A stretch of DNA of 61,773 nucleotides, taken from contig SFLE01000006.1 in NCBI GenBank assembly GCA_004553495.1, positions 1-61,773 of the forward strand, in the 5' to 3' direction. The position numbers and the translations under genes were made by a program. Under the pieces are notes generated by a model that was not told where the DNA came from, did no database searches, and saw nothing but the letters and a program-made list of their open reading frames with translations. Numbering within the stretch: position 1 is the first letter of the stretch; each line of letters opens with the position of its first letter. This document shows positions 42,905 through 51,693 of this stretch, piece by piece. The stretch comes from Clostridiales bacterium (lineage in GTDB: Bacteria > Bacillota > Clostridia > Oscillospirales > Oscillospiraceae).

Positions 42905-44188
42905 ATGAAGCTTACACCCGAACAGCAGGCAATGCTAAACGGTGAAAAGGGGGAGACAATGGCAAAGGTCGTCAAGACCCTTGTTATGTATGGCGACACA
43001 TTCGGCGCGGAACGCATGGTGCCGATAAGCTCGAAATACGGTCACACCGTTATCAGTTTTGGCCTGAAGGTAATGAAGCCCGTGTATGATCTGTATCAGG
43101 AGATCATCGACGCGGGGCTCGCTTCGGATCAGAAGTTCACCGCTGACCCCAAGCCGCTGGATAAGCATGTTCCCAGCAGCCTCATCGAAGATCTCGTGTT
43201 CAAAAAATTCATGTACACCTATCAGGACAGCTATGAGCAGCAGCTGCGTGAGCTCGGCATCACGAATGACGATGACTACACCTGCACCTGCTATCTCGAC
43301 CAGGTCGGCAACAAGCCGAAAAAGGGCGAGGTGCTCTCGTGGGCGGAGTCCTCGGCAGTCGTTTACGCAAACTCCGTTCTCGGCGCAAGGTGCAACCGCA
43401 ACTCCGGCATGATAGAGCTCATGGGCTCGATAGCCGGCTTTGTGCCCGAGTTCGGTCTGCTGCTGGACGAAAACCGCAAGGCGACATGGGTAGTCGAGGT
43501 AAAATGCAGCAAAAAGCCCGAGGCGCAGCTCCTCGGCTCTGCCATCGGCATGAAGGTCATGGAGGAGGTCCCGTTCGTAAAGGGGCTTGACAAGTGGATA
43601 GGAACGGAGCTTGACGACGAGGCGTGTGCATATCTCAAGGATTTCGGCGCTGCCACCGCGTCCAACGGTGCCGTCGGTCTGTACCACATCGAAAATCTCA
43701 CTCCCGAAGCCGTCGAGCAGGGCGAGAGCCTTATCGCTGAGGGCGCTCAGGTCTATGTGATCGACGATGCCGAGCTCGAGAGAGTCAAAGCGAGCTATCC
43801 GGTCATCTGGAAAAACCCCGATGCCGAGCCGCAGCTCTGCTTTGTCGGCTGCCCGCACATGACCCTGCGTCAGCTCATCGACTGGACCGAGGCGGTCGGT
43901 AAGGAGCTTAATAAAAACGGTCTTAAAAAGGTCACCGTGCCCACCGTGTTCACCGCGTCAACGCCCGTTATCAAGGAGTTTGAGAAAACGCCGTATTATA
44001 AGCAGCTCAAGCGTCAGGGCATCGTCCTCAGCTACATCTGCCCGCTTATGTATATGAATAACCCCTTGTGCAAGAAGAAAGCGGTCATCACCTCGTCTAA
44101 TAAGCTGCGCACCTACACGAGCGCGCGCTATTACACCGAGGCGGAGATACTGCACACCATCACAACGAAGAGGGAGGGCAAAAAATGA
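42905..44188 (+). CDS. aconitase X large (catalytic) subunit
   Basis: 427 residues, the size of the AcnX (DUF521) catalytic chain. It starts MKLTPEQQAMLNGEKGETMA, the family opening, and carries SSKYGHTVIS (the Ser-His region), CYLDQVG, the Cys-bearing GARCNRNSG, and VGCPHMTLRQ. AAGGAAG lies before ATG 42905. In bacteria such two-chain enzymes are mostly cis-3-hydroxy-L-proline dehydratases; other hydro-lyase substrates occur in the family. The small subunit overlaps it by four bases. Substrate is not proven; the proline-type symporter in this window is not adjacent. Confidence 0.9.
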   Translation: MKLTPEQQAMLNGEKGETMAKVVKTLVMYGDTFGAERMVPISSKYGHTVISFGLKVMKPVYDLYQEIIDAGLASDQKFTADPKPLDKHVPSSLIEDLVFKKFMYTYQDSYEQQLRELGITNDDDYTCTCYLDQVGNKPKKGEVLSWAESSAVVYANSVLGARCNRNSGMIELMGSIAGFVPEFGLLLDENRKATWVVEVKCSKKPEAQLLGSAIGMKVMEEVPFVKGLDKWIGTELDDEACAYLKDFGAATASNGAVGLYHIENLTPEAVEQGESLIAEGAQVYVIDDAELERVKASYPVIWKNPDAEPQLCFVGCPHMTLRQLIDWTEAVGKELNKNGLKKVTVPTVFTASTPVIKEFEKTPYYKQLKRQGIVLSYICPLMYMNNPLCKKKAVITSSNKLRTYTSARYYTEAEILHTITTKREGKK

Positions 44189-44625
44189 AGACATTCAAAG
44201 GAAGAGTAGTCGTTCCCGGCACCTGCACCGCCGAGGCGCTCGTATCCCACGGCGGCTTCAACACGCTCGCCTCGTACCAGATGGGCATGATGTTCGGAGA
44301 TAAGCAGATGAAATGCGGCGACCAGAATAACGCCGATATTTATAAAAAGCCCATGATCGGCAAGGCTCTGTGCCTTCCCATGACCATCGGCTCGACCACC
44401 GGCGGCATGGTGCTGTTCACAGTGTGCGCGCTGGGCAAGCAGGCGGCATGTATGCTGTTTTCAAAGCCCATCGACTCGCTGGCGGCATCGGGAGCCATCC
44501 TCGGCGATGTCTGGACGGACGCGAAAATGCCCGTTGTTGACAGCCTCGGCGATGAGTTCCTCGAATATGTAAAAACCGGCGCAAAGGTCACCGTCAAAGA
44601 CGACGGCGTCGTAGAAGTCGAATAA
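44185..44625 (+). CDS. aconitase X small (swivel) subunit
   Basis: 146 residues, DUF126 swivelling beta domain. The AcnX pattern is present: FKGRVVVPGTCTAEALVS, then GGFNTL, GKALCLPMTIGSTTGG (with the catalytic Ser in GST) and ILGDVWTDAKMPVVD. It closes over the large subunit's active site. ATG 44185 overlaps the large subunit stop (ATGA), with GAGGGAGGG upstream. In archaea and bacteria the split form is the usual one. Confidence 0.9.
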   Translation: MKTFKGRVVVPGTCTAEALVSHGGFNTLASYQMGMMFGDKQMKCGDQNNADIYKKPMIGKALCLPMTIGSTTGGMVLFTVCALGKQAACMLFSKPIDSLAASGAILGDVWTDAKMPVVDSLGDEFLEYVKTGAKVTVKDDGVVEVE

Positions 44626-44631
44626 CATATG

Positions 44632-44659
44632 AAAAGCACATCTATCAAGATGTGCTTTT
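44632..44659. terminator. bidirectional terminator acnX / spoIIR
   Basis: AAAAGCACATCT, loop ATCA, AGATGTGCTTTT. Half of the stem lies within the last codons of spoIIR on the other strand. Confidence 0.9.
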
Positions 44660-45250
44660 TTCTATGAAGTTCATGAGTTCGCCCCACAGCTCTACTATGC
44701 GGAACCGCAGCTCGTAGCCGTCGGCTTCGGTGATGAGCGCGCGGTCATCGTCGCTCATGGCGTCGAGCGCTTTGTTCTGCTCGGCTGCCGAAACGCACAG
44801 CGGCGGGAACACGACACACCACCAGTTGTGCCCCTTGCCCTCGCCGAGCGTTATGCGCAGCGACTCATACCGTCCCGCGGGAAGAGAAAACGAGTCGTAC
44901 TCGCGCGTGGGGTAATACTCCTGACTGAGCGCTACCGTAACGGCGCGCCCCTCGGAGCTTTTCTGAGCCACGGTGCGTATGCTGCCGAGCTCGCGGCGTA
45001 TGATCTCCCGCGCTGCGGCGGGGTCCTGCGCGTTTTCGAGCATGGGCGTGAGGTATTCGAGCACGCTGTCGCGCACGCGCAGCTTCAGTTCCTGCTCCTC
45101 CGGCTCATCGGACACCGCAATGATGTGCAGCCGCACGAGCGACGAGCTTATATCCTGCTGCCTGCCCTGCGCCCATGTGCCGATGCACAGCGTCACCGCC
45201 AGTGCCGCAAGCAGCGACAGCTCCCAAATTTTAAGCTTATATTCCTTCAT
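44645..45250 (-). CDS. spoIIR: stage II sporulation protein R
   Basis: 201 residues. One N-terminal membrane/signal helix (LSLLAALAVTLCIGTWA), then the conserved SpoIIR block SSSLVRLHIIAVSDEPEEQ, LKLRVRDSVLEYLTPML and a region with HNWWCVVFPPLC. It is made in the forespore and triggers SpoIIGA to process pro-SigmaE in the mother cell. Its presence shows that the organism is, or recently was, a spore former. A single-gene unit with a shared terminator. Confidence 0.95.
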   Translation of the reverse strand: MKEYKLKIWELSLLAALAVTLCIGTWAQGRQQDISSSLVRLHIIAVSDEPEEQELKLRVRDSVLEYLTPMLENAQDPAAAREIIRRELGSIRTVAQKSSEGRAVTVALSQEYYPTREYDSFSLPAGRYESLRITLGEGKGHNWWCVVFPPLCVSAAEQNKALDAMSDDDRALITEADGYELRFRIVELWGELMNFIEKSTS

Positions 45251-45310
45251 AAAAACGACCGCCTTTACTATGTACTGTTGTACCGATAGTATTGGCGGTC
45301 AATTTAATTT

Positions 45311-46180
45311 TTAAACATCGAGAGCGGGCATATTTTCGGCAACGCTCACGCAGCGGTAATCGCGCCGCAGCACCCTTGCGGTCTCCTCGGCGGCGGCAGC
45401 ATCGTCAAATATGCCGAACACGGCAGAGCCTGTGCCGGTCATGACGGAGCCCAGTGCGCCGCAGTCGAGCATTGCGCTTTTTATGAGCGAAATTTCATTG
45501 TGCCGCCGGTCGGGCACATCCTCAAACACATTGTACATCCGCCGCGCTATCTTGGGCAGATCGCCGGCGCCGAGCAGCTCGACTATACCATGAGTGTCCG
45601 GATGGTAGCGCAGCTTTACGGCATCGAGCTTTTTGAAAAGCTCAGGAGTGGATACGGAGAAATCGGGCTTGCAGATAACTATTTTGCAGTCCGGAAGCGG
45701 GGGCAGAGCCGATAGCACCTCGCCTCTGCCGGAGGCGAGCTGAGTTCCGCCGGCTATGCAGAACGCTACATCCGAGCCTATCTGCGCGCCGAGCGCTTCA
45801 AGCTCCGCGCAGCCGAGCCTTGTGCCGCACAGCCTGTTTAGCGCGCGCAGCACCGCCGCGGCGTCGCTCGAGCCGCCCGCCATGCCCGCGCCGACCGGTA
45901 TGCGCTTGTGCATTGCGATGTGCGCGCCCGAGCTTGTTCCGGTGTGCGCGAAAAACGCGTTTGCCGCGCGCACGGCAAGGTTTCGCTCGTCGCAGGGAAC
46001 GAATCTCAGGTTGCACTCCGCGCGGCTCGGAGCATCCGGCGTGAGCGTTACGGTGAGCTCGTCGCACAGCGTTACCGTCTGCATGACCATGAGCATATCG
46101 TGATACCCGTCGGGGCGCTTTGCCGTTACATCGAGGGATATATTTATCTTGGCGTAAGCCTTCTCGTTAGTCTTGCTCAT
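45311..46180 (-). CDS. ispE: 4-diphosphocytidyl-2-C-methyl-D-erythritol kinase
   Basis: 289 residues, GHMP kinase family. It phosphorylates CDP-ME in the MEP isoprenoid pathway. Motif 1 is KINISLDVTAKRPDGYH; motif 2, the ATP loop, is IPVGAGMAGGSSDAAAVLRA; motif 3 is MTGTGSAVFGIF. It overlaps the preceding apgM gene by four bases (ATGA), so the two are co-translated. No other MEP gene is in the window. Confidence 0.97.
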   Translation of the reverse strand: MSKTNEKAYAKINISLDVTAKRPDGYHDMLMVMQTVTLCDELTVTLTPDAPSRAECNLRFVPCDERNLAVRAANAFFAHTGTSSGAHIAMHKRIPVGAGMAGGSSDAAAVLRALNRLCGTRLGCAELEALGAQIGSDVAFCIAGGTQLASGRGEVLSALPPLPDCKIVICKPDFSVSTPELFKKLDAVKLRYHPDTHGIVELLGAGDLPKIARRMYNVFEDVPDRRHNEISLIKSAMLDCGALGSVMTGTGSAVFGIFDDAAAAEETARVLRRDYRCVSVAENMPALDV

Positions 46181-47406
46181 TTTTCAAACAGCATTGACAT
46201 GAGGGCAACGCCGGAGTTTACAAACGGCCCCTGCTCGCCGCTTTTCTCCGTGTACGGCAGACCCGCGTGGGAGTCGGTGCGGCTGTCATAGAGCATGTAC
46301 GGAACGGGGTCGCCGTCGTGCCCGCGGGTGGAGGTCAGCGTCTTGTGGTCGGATAAAAACAGCAGGCGATAGTCCCAGCCGCGCGAGCGCATCGCGTCGT
46401 CAAGCGGGTGTATCATGCGCGTGTCGAGCCAGCCGATGGCTTCGAGCTTGCCCTCAAGATCACCGTTATGGGTACACTCGTCGGGAGCCTCGACATGAAT
46501 GGCGACAAAGTCATGCTCGTTTAAAATATCGAGTGCTGCGGCGAGCTTGTTTTCGTAATTGGTGTCCTTTTCGCCGGTGGCGCCCTCGGGGCAGGCGAAG
46601 CTCAGTCCCGTGAGCGCGGCTATGCCGTGGCACAGCGGAACGGCGGATACAACAACGCCGTCGTGTCCGGTCTCATTTTTGAAATTCGGCAGCGCGACCG
46701 CCGTGCCCTCTGCCCAGAACCAAACGCCGTTTGCCGGCATTTTGCCCTCGGCGATGAGCTTTTCGTTGAGCGGGTGGTGCTCAAGAACGCGGTTTGCCGT
46801 TTCCATGAGCTCAAGCAGCACCTTGGCGTTATCGCAGCCGGTCGGGAGTATAGGGCCTATCTTTTCGCCGAGGTGGTCGTGCGGCGGGGCAAGGCGAATG
46901 CCCTTTATATCCGCCTGCGACTGCACGGCGATGTGCCTGAACGAGTGTCCGAGGTTCACCTTCATTCCGGCTTTCTCGGCAAGAGGGGCAAATTCGGGGT
47001 CGTTAAAAAGCGCCGTTACTATCTCGTCGGAAACCTCTCCGTCTATGGAGCCCGCCGAGTGCGAGAGAATGCGCTTTTCGCCAAACGGCATATCGCCCTG
47101 CTCGTAGGTGACCATGTTGCAGCGGTAGGCTACATCACCGGGGTCAAGCTTTATGCCGGTGGCGGCAGCCTCGAGAGGGGCCCTGCCCGTGTAATAGAGG
47201 TTGGGGTCGCAGCCGAAAATGGACATTATCGCGGTGTCGCTGCCTGCGGGCAGTCCGCGCGGAACATTCAAAACGCTGCCGACCTCGCCGCGCGCGGCAA
47301 GGGCGTCGATAAAGGGCTTTTTGGCGTATTCAAGCGGCGTGAGACCGCCGAGCTCCGGCACGGGGTTGTCCGCCATGCCGTCGCCTATGATAAGAACATA
47401 TTTCAT
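46177..47406 (-). CDS. apgM: cofactor-independent phosphoglycerate mutase, archaeal type
   Basis: 409 residues, alkaline-phosphatase superfamily, ApgM group rather than the ~510-residue GpmI. Metal and Ser ligands: IIGDGMAD near the N-terminus, GSDTAIMSIFGCDP near residue 56 (phosphorylated Ser region), and C-terminal HVEAPDECTHNGD and LSDHKTLTSTRGHDGDP. It interconverts 2- and 3-phosphoglycerate; some members act instead as homoserine kinase. GGATC-type weak binding site. A glycolytic gene in operon with ispE is a mixed pairing. Confidence 0.93.
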   Translation of the reverse strand: MKYVLIIGDGMADNPVPELGGLTPLEYAKKPFIDALAARGEVGSVLNVPRGLPAGSDTAIMSIFGCDPNLYYTGRAPLEAAATGIKLDPGDVAYRCNMVTYEQGDMPFGEKRILSHSAGSIDGEVSDEIVTALFNDPEFAPLAEKAGMKVNLGHSFRHIAVQSQADIKGIRLAPPHDHLGEKIGPILPTGCDNAKVLLELMETANRVLEHHPLNEKLIAEGKMPANGVWFWAEGTAVALPNFKNETGHDGVVVSAVPLCHGIAALTGLSFACPEGATGEKDTNYENKLAAALDILNEHDFVAIHVEAPDECTHNGDLEGKLEAIGWLDTRMIHPLDDAMRSRGWDYRLLFLSDHKTLTSTRGHDGDPVPYMLYDSRTDSHAGLPYTEKSGEQGPFVNSGVALMSMLFEK

Positions 47407-47540
47407 GGTATCAGATCCTTTGCTTTAGGAATATGAATCATTATAAAATATCATCGCCGATTTGAAAAGCATTATATTGCATTTTTCGGGCGATTGTGAG
47501 AAAATACCTCATATTGCATCAAATTAACGGGAGAGGGAAC

Positions 47541-48437
47541 ATGAGCAGAAAGATGAGTAAGCGCGACGCCGATAAGCTCGCCAAGTTTGCAAGGAAATAC
47601 CCCATCGCCGCTCTGGTGATAGTGATAATAGTCGCTTTGGCGGTTTTTATATCGCAGAAGACCGGCGGCACGGTCACAGTGCCCATGGACGGGCTTTATG
47701 TGCACTATATAGATGTCGGGCAGGGCGACAGCGAGCTTGTGTGCTGCGGCGGAGAGTATATGCTCATAGATGCCGGTGAGCCCTCCGCGTCGGACACGGT
47801 GGTAAATTACATCCGCGATCTCGGCATAAAAAAGCTCAGCTATGTCGTGTGCACGCACGGTCACGCCGACCATTGCGGCGGACTTGACGCGGTCGTCGAA
47901 AGCTTCGAGGTGGAAACGGTGTTCACCTCGCCTTATGCGGGCGATGCCGCGTCGTACGAGATATTCGTGCAGGCAGTCGCCGACGCGGACCTTACGCTCG
48001 AGGTGCCCGAGCTGGGCGCGAAATACCGCCTCGGCGATGCGCAGTTTGAATTTATCGGACCTCTTTCCGACCACAAAAACCTCAATGACGACAGCCTGGT
48101 TATGCGCCTTGAGTATGGCGACACGAGCTTTCTGTTCACCGGCGATATGACGGCAAAGGCGGAAAAGGAGCTCATAGACGACGGCATGGATGTCAGGTGC
48201 GATGTCCTCAAGGTAGCCCACCACGGCTCATCCGGCTCGAGCTGCTATCAGTTCCTGTACGAGGCTCAGCCGCAGATCGGCGTTATCTCCTGCGAAAAGG
48301 GCAACGAATACGGTCACCCGCACGAGGAAACGCTCTCGCGCCTGAGCGACGCCGATATTACCGTTTACCGCACCGATATAGAAGGCAGCATAGTCATCTT
48401 CAGCGACGGCATGAAGGTGGAAAGGAGGGCAGCTTGA
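47541..48437 (+). CDS. membrane-anchored ComEC/Rec2-like metallo-beta-lactamase protein
   Basis: 298 residues from ATG 47541, chosen for GGGAGAGGG upstream. One N-terminal membrane helix (YPIAALVIVIIVALAVFI, residues ~19-38), then a metallo-beta-lactamase fold: YIDVGQGDSELV, the metal motif THGHADH, TGDMTAKAE and VAHHGSSGS. It matches the free-standing version of the ComEC C-terminal domain, an extracellular nuclease in DNA uptake. Without the channel domain it may be a surface nuclease or hydrolase. It overlaps the next gene by four bases. Confidence 0.9.
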   Translation: MSRKMSKRDADKLAKFARKYPIAALVIVIIVALAVFISQKTGGTVTVPMDGLYVHYIDVGQGDSELVCCGGEYMLIDAGEPSASDTVVNYIRDLGIKKLSYVVCTHGHADHCGGLDAVVESFEVETVFTSPYAGDAASYEIFVQAVADADLTLEVPELGAKYRLGDAQFEFIGPLSDHKNLNDDSLVMRLEYGDTSFLFTGDMTAKAEKELIDDGMDVRCDVLKVAHHGSSGSSCYQFLYEAQPQIGVISCEKGNEYGHPHEETLSRLSDADITVYRTDIEGSIVIFSDGMKVERRAA

Positions 48438-49360
48438 AAAGTAAAAACCGTTCCAAGGCGATAATGGCGGCGGCAGCGACGCAGGTGCTGTGGGGCCTGA
48501 GCTTTCTGGCATCGAGCATCGGTCAGGAGACCGCCTCGCCGTTTGTTTTGATGAGCTATCGCTTTGACATTGCGCTGCTCATTCTCAGCGTTCTGGTGCT
48601 GCTCGGCAGGCAGAAGCTCGATCTCAAGGGCAAAAACATTCTGCCGCTGCTGCTTCTCGGCACGATGGAGCCGTGCATATATTTCATCGGCGAGCAGTAC
48701 GGACTTAAATACTCAAATTCCGCGTTTTCCGGCATAATGATAGCCGTTGTGCCGATAGTAACGCTCATTTTCGCGGCGATATTCCTCAAGGAAAGACCCA
48801 GCCGCGCGCAGTGGCTTTTCAGCGCCCTGTCGATAGCGGGCATAGTCGTTATAACTCTCAGCGAAAACAGCGGCGGCTCGGTCACGGTAAAGGGCGTTGC
48901 GCTTTTGAGCCTTGCCGTTATAACGGGCTCGGCATACAGCGTTATTAGCAGCGGCAGCTCCGATAACTTCACGGTTTTCGAGCGCACATATGTCATGCAG
49001 CTCATGGGCGCGATGTTTTTCACGAGCCTTGCGCTCATCGAAAATCACGGCTCGGTCGCGGCGCTTATCGCTCCGGCGCAGAACGCACGGTTTCTATGCG
49101 CGGCGCTGTACCTTGCCGTGGGCGCGTCGGTCCTGGGCTACACTCTGTTTAATTATGCCCTTTCAAACGCTCCGGTAGCAAATGTTATCATATTTCAAAA
49201 CCTCGCAACTATCGTTTCGGTGCTCGCGGGCATATTCATCCTCGGCGAGAGCATGACAACGGTGTCGCTGATCGCCATGATAGTGGTGCTCATCGGAATA
49301 TTCGGAGTGCAAAAATTCCCGCCCAAGGGACAAAAAAATTCAGGTTCTTTACGAACCTGA
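48434..49360 (+). CDS. EamA/DMT family transporter
   Basis: 308 residues from TTG 48434, after AAAGGAGGG. Two EamA repeats, about ten membrane helices; the first repeat ends in the typical LKERPSRAQWLFSALSIAGIVVI, the second in IFILGESMTTVSLIAMIVVLIGIFG. Such proteins export metabolites or amino acids; the substrate is not readable. The unusual TTG start is supported by the strong site and the helix beginning shortly after. The stop lies inside the terminator stem. Confidence 0.92.
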   Translation: MKSKNRSKAIMAAAATQVLWGLSFLASSIGQETASPFVLMSYRFDIALLILSVLVLLGRQKLDLKGKNILPLLLLGTMEPCIYFIGEQYGLKYSNSAFSGIMIAVVPIVTLIFAAIFLKERPSRAQWLFSALSIAGIVVITLSENSGGSVTVKGVALLSLAVITGSAYSVISSGSSDNFTVFERTYVMQLMGAMFFTSLALIENHGSVAALIAPAQNARFLCAALYLAVGASVLGYTLFNYALSNAPVANVIIFQNLATIVSVLAGIFILGESMTTVSLIAMIVVLIGIFGVQKFPPKGQKNSGSLRT

Positions 49361-49371
49361 ATTTTTTTATG
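49337..49371. terminator. bidirectional terminator EamA / nucleoside transporter
   Basis: AATTCAGGTTC, loop TTTAC, GAACCTGAATT with A-tract before and seven T after; it overlaps the end of the EamA gene. Confidence 0.92.
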
Positions 49372-49378
49372 TGACTTA

Positions 49379-50410
49379 TTATCGCTGACCCTTTTCGTAG
49401 GGTATGCCTTCCGCCTTCGGCGCGCGCGAGCTCTTCGAGGTGAATGCGAGCACGAGCAGCGTTATGATATACGGCAGCATACGGTACAGATGAGAGCTGA
49501 TGCCGAGCTCGGCAAGAGCATATATACCGTCGCCGTTTATGTCAATGCTGGTGTATGCCGCGGCGATACACTTGAACAGGCCGAACAGCAGAGATGCCAT
49601 TGCGATGTTCAGCGGCTTCCAGTTACCGAAGATCATGACCGCCAGAGCGAGGAAGCCGAAGCCGGCGACATCGCCGTTGGACGAGCAGTTAGCCGTGGTC
49701 AGTGCGTACACAAAGCCGCCCATGCCGGCGAGAGCGCCGGAGATGGTCGTGCCCGCATAGCGCATACGGTAGACATTTATACCGAGCGAATCGGCAGCCT
49801 GAGGATTTTCACCGCAGGAGCGCAGACGAAGACCGAACTTTGTCTTATAAAGGATGATCGACAGTATAATAAACAGCAGTATGCAGACATAGGTCGCAAG
49901 GTAAGCCTTGTTGAGGAGGACCTCCTTCAGAAAGCCCCACTCGGTAGCCTTGTCAACGCCGAATGTAGATTTCTTGAGCATGAACCAACTTCCGGCGCCG
50001 CCGGTAGCCATCTGCAGGGTGTTCTGGTTTGCGATGATGCGGATGAAGAACAGAACGAGCGCGGGAGCCAAAAGGTTCAGCGCCGTGCCGCCGATGGTCT
50101 GGTCGGCGCGCAGATTTATCGAGGCAAAGCTCAGCAGCAGTGAGAACACTGCACCCATTATTGCCGCCACGAGCATTGCCAGAAGCTCGAGCCCCTGAAG
50201 AGTGACCCAATCACCGGCAGCCTTTGCTGCGGTGTAGACCTCGTTGCCCTGCATCTCACGAACGAACAGAACACCGACAAAGGCACCGAATATCATGATA
50301 CCTTCAAGCGCGAGGTTTATGATACCGCTTCGCTCCGAGAAGCAGCCCGCGAGTGCGACGATCATAAGAGGGACCGCATAAAGCAGGGTTTGCTGAATAA
50401 GGAATATCAT
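49379..50410 (-). CDS. nupQ: nucleoside ABC transporter permease 2
   Basis: 343 residues, about ten membrane helices, BPD_transp_2 family. Typical segments: FSERSGIINLALEGIMIFGA, INLRADQTIGGTALNLLAPA, and LRSCGENPQAADSLGINVYR, the last being the ATPase-contact loop of this class. It is the second permease, overlapping the first by four bases. With the ATPase, the PnrA-like lipoprotein and deoD it forms a nucleoside uptake and salvage set, similar to NupNOPQ. Confidence 0.93.
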   Translation of the reverse strand: MIFLIQQTLLYAVPLMIVALAGCFSERSGIINLALEGIMIFGAFVGVLFVREMQGNEVYTAAKAAGDWVTLQGLELLAMLVAAIMGAVFSLLLSFASINLRADQTIGGTALNLLAPALVLFFIRIIANQNTLQMATGGAGSWFMLKKSTFGVDKATEWGFLKEVLLNKAYLATYVCILLFIILSIILYKTKFGLRLRSCGENPQAADSLGINVYRMRYAGTTISGALAGMGGFVYALTTANCSSNGDVAGFGFLALAVMIFGNWKPLNIAMASLLFGLFKCIAAAYTSIDINGDGIYALAELGISSHLYRMLPYIITLLVLAFTSKSSRAPKAEGIPYEKGQR

Positions 50411-51693
50411 GCCTGCTCGCCTCCTTCCGTGGCAATTTCGGGTTCCGAAGCTTCGACGGAAGCTTCAGCATCTGCGTCGTCATCATCGGTCTTGGCTGCG
50501 TCGGCGGGCTTTGCGTTTTCCGTGCCGCCGCGCTTTTTTCTGCCATCGAGCCACATTCTGATAACCAGCGAGAACGCGCTCAGGTAAACGATAGCGGCGA
50601 TGATAACATCGGTTATGTATTCGTTGTAAGCCGTGAGGTTTGTAAGCTGCAGACCTGCAATGTCAAGCATGGACATGAATATTGCCGTGAAGATGACCGC
50701 GATGGGGTTATTGGTAGCCAGCAGCGCGACCGCGATGCCGTTAAAGCCCTCGGCGGGGAGCGACTGATATGTTGACCAGTAAAACTCCGTGTTGCCCGAC
50801 AGGTAGTACAGCGAGCCGCCCGCAGCGGCAAGCGCGCCGGAGATAGCCATGGAGAGCACGATGTTGCGCTTGTCCTTTATACCGGCATAGCGGGCACAGT
50901 GGCGGTTAGAGCCGCACGCCTTGAGCTGATAGCCGAGAGTGGTTTTATTCATTATGATAAAGACGATTATCGCAAGGATAATGGCAACTATGATGCCGCC
51001 GTTGACCTGCGAGCCGGGGAACAACTGATCCAGACCCATTTTCGAGGTAGCAACGCCGTTGAAGGTCGTTTTGTAGATCTCGCTGGCCTTGGTGTTCTCG
51101 GTGACATTCTTGAAGTTGCTGATGTCAAACAGCCATGTTACGACATTCGCGGCTATCCAGTTTGTCATGATACACGCCAGAACCTCGTTTATGTTGAGGT
51201 ACGCTTTTACAAGACCCGGTATTGCGCCCCAGATAGCACCTGCGAGCATACCGCCTATAAACGCGATGAACCATATAAGCACAGGGTGCACGACCTCGGA
51301 GGGTATGCCAAGTGCGAGCATAAGCGTTACCATGGTACCCATGAGGTACTGACCGGGAGCGCCGATGTTGAACAGTCCTGTTTTGAACGCGACGGCAACG
51401 GACAGACCGGTCATGACCAGCGGAGTAGCTCTGAAGAGCATATTGCCGAAGCTTGTCGGGTTAAAGCCCCATGTCAGAACTCCGGATGCATCACGGCCGG
51501 TGCTGAACAGACCGGCGAATATGAGCCGGATGCCGTCCCATACGCTCTTGCCGCCCATGTCCGCCTTGCTGAAGCCGACGATGGCGACGATGATGCTGCC
51601 GACAAAAAGTCCGATGATTATTGAAAGCAGCGAGGCAAGAACCTTTTTCGTGCCTTCCTTTTCGTAAAGGGTCCTCAGTCTGTTTTCTTTCAT
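50407..51693 (-). CDS. nupP: nucleoside ABC transporter permease 1, with acidic C-terminal tail
   Basis: 428 residues. N-terminal ~370 residues are a BPD_transp_2 permease (FKTGLFNIGAPGQYLMGTM, ANVVTWLFDI, LKACGSNRHCARYAGI as the coupling loop). The last ~45 residues are a soluble tail rich in Ala, Asp, Glu and Thr (with KTDDDDADAEASVEASEPE), not usual for the family. It overlaps both neighbours (TAATG and ATGA), so translation is coupled through the set. Confidence 0.92.
   Translation of the reverse strand: MKENRLRTLYEKEGTKKVLASLLSIIIGLFVGSIIVAIVGFSKADMGGKSVWDGIRLIFAGLFSTGRDASGVLTWGFNPTSFGNMLFRATPLVMTGLSVAVAFKTGLFNIGAPGQYLMGTMVTLMLALGIPSEVVHPVLIWFIAFIGGMLAGAIWGAIPGLVKAYLNINEVLACIMTNWIAANVVTWLFDISNFKNVTENTKASEIYKTTFNGVATSKMGLDQLFPGSQVNGGIIVAIILAIIVFIIMNKTTLGYQLKACGSNRHCARYAGIKDKRNIVLSMAISGALAAAGGSLYYLSGNTEFYWSTYQSLPAEGFNGIAVALLATNNPIAVIFTAIFMSMLDIAGLQLTNLTAYNEYITDVIIAAIVYLSAFSLVIRMWLDGRKKRGGTENAKPADAAKTDDDDADAEASVEASEPEIATEGGEQA

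Noticed and set aside
48197..48433. Upstream extension of the EamA transporter frame
   Set aside because: It overlaps the metallo-beta-lactamase gene out of frame and has no hydrophobic helix; TTG 48434 has an excellent binding site.
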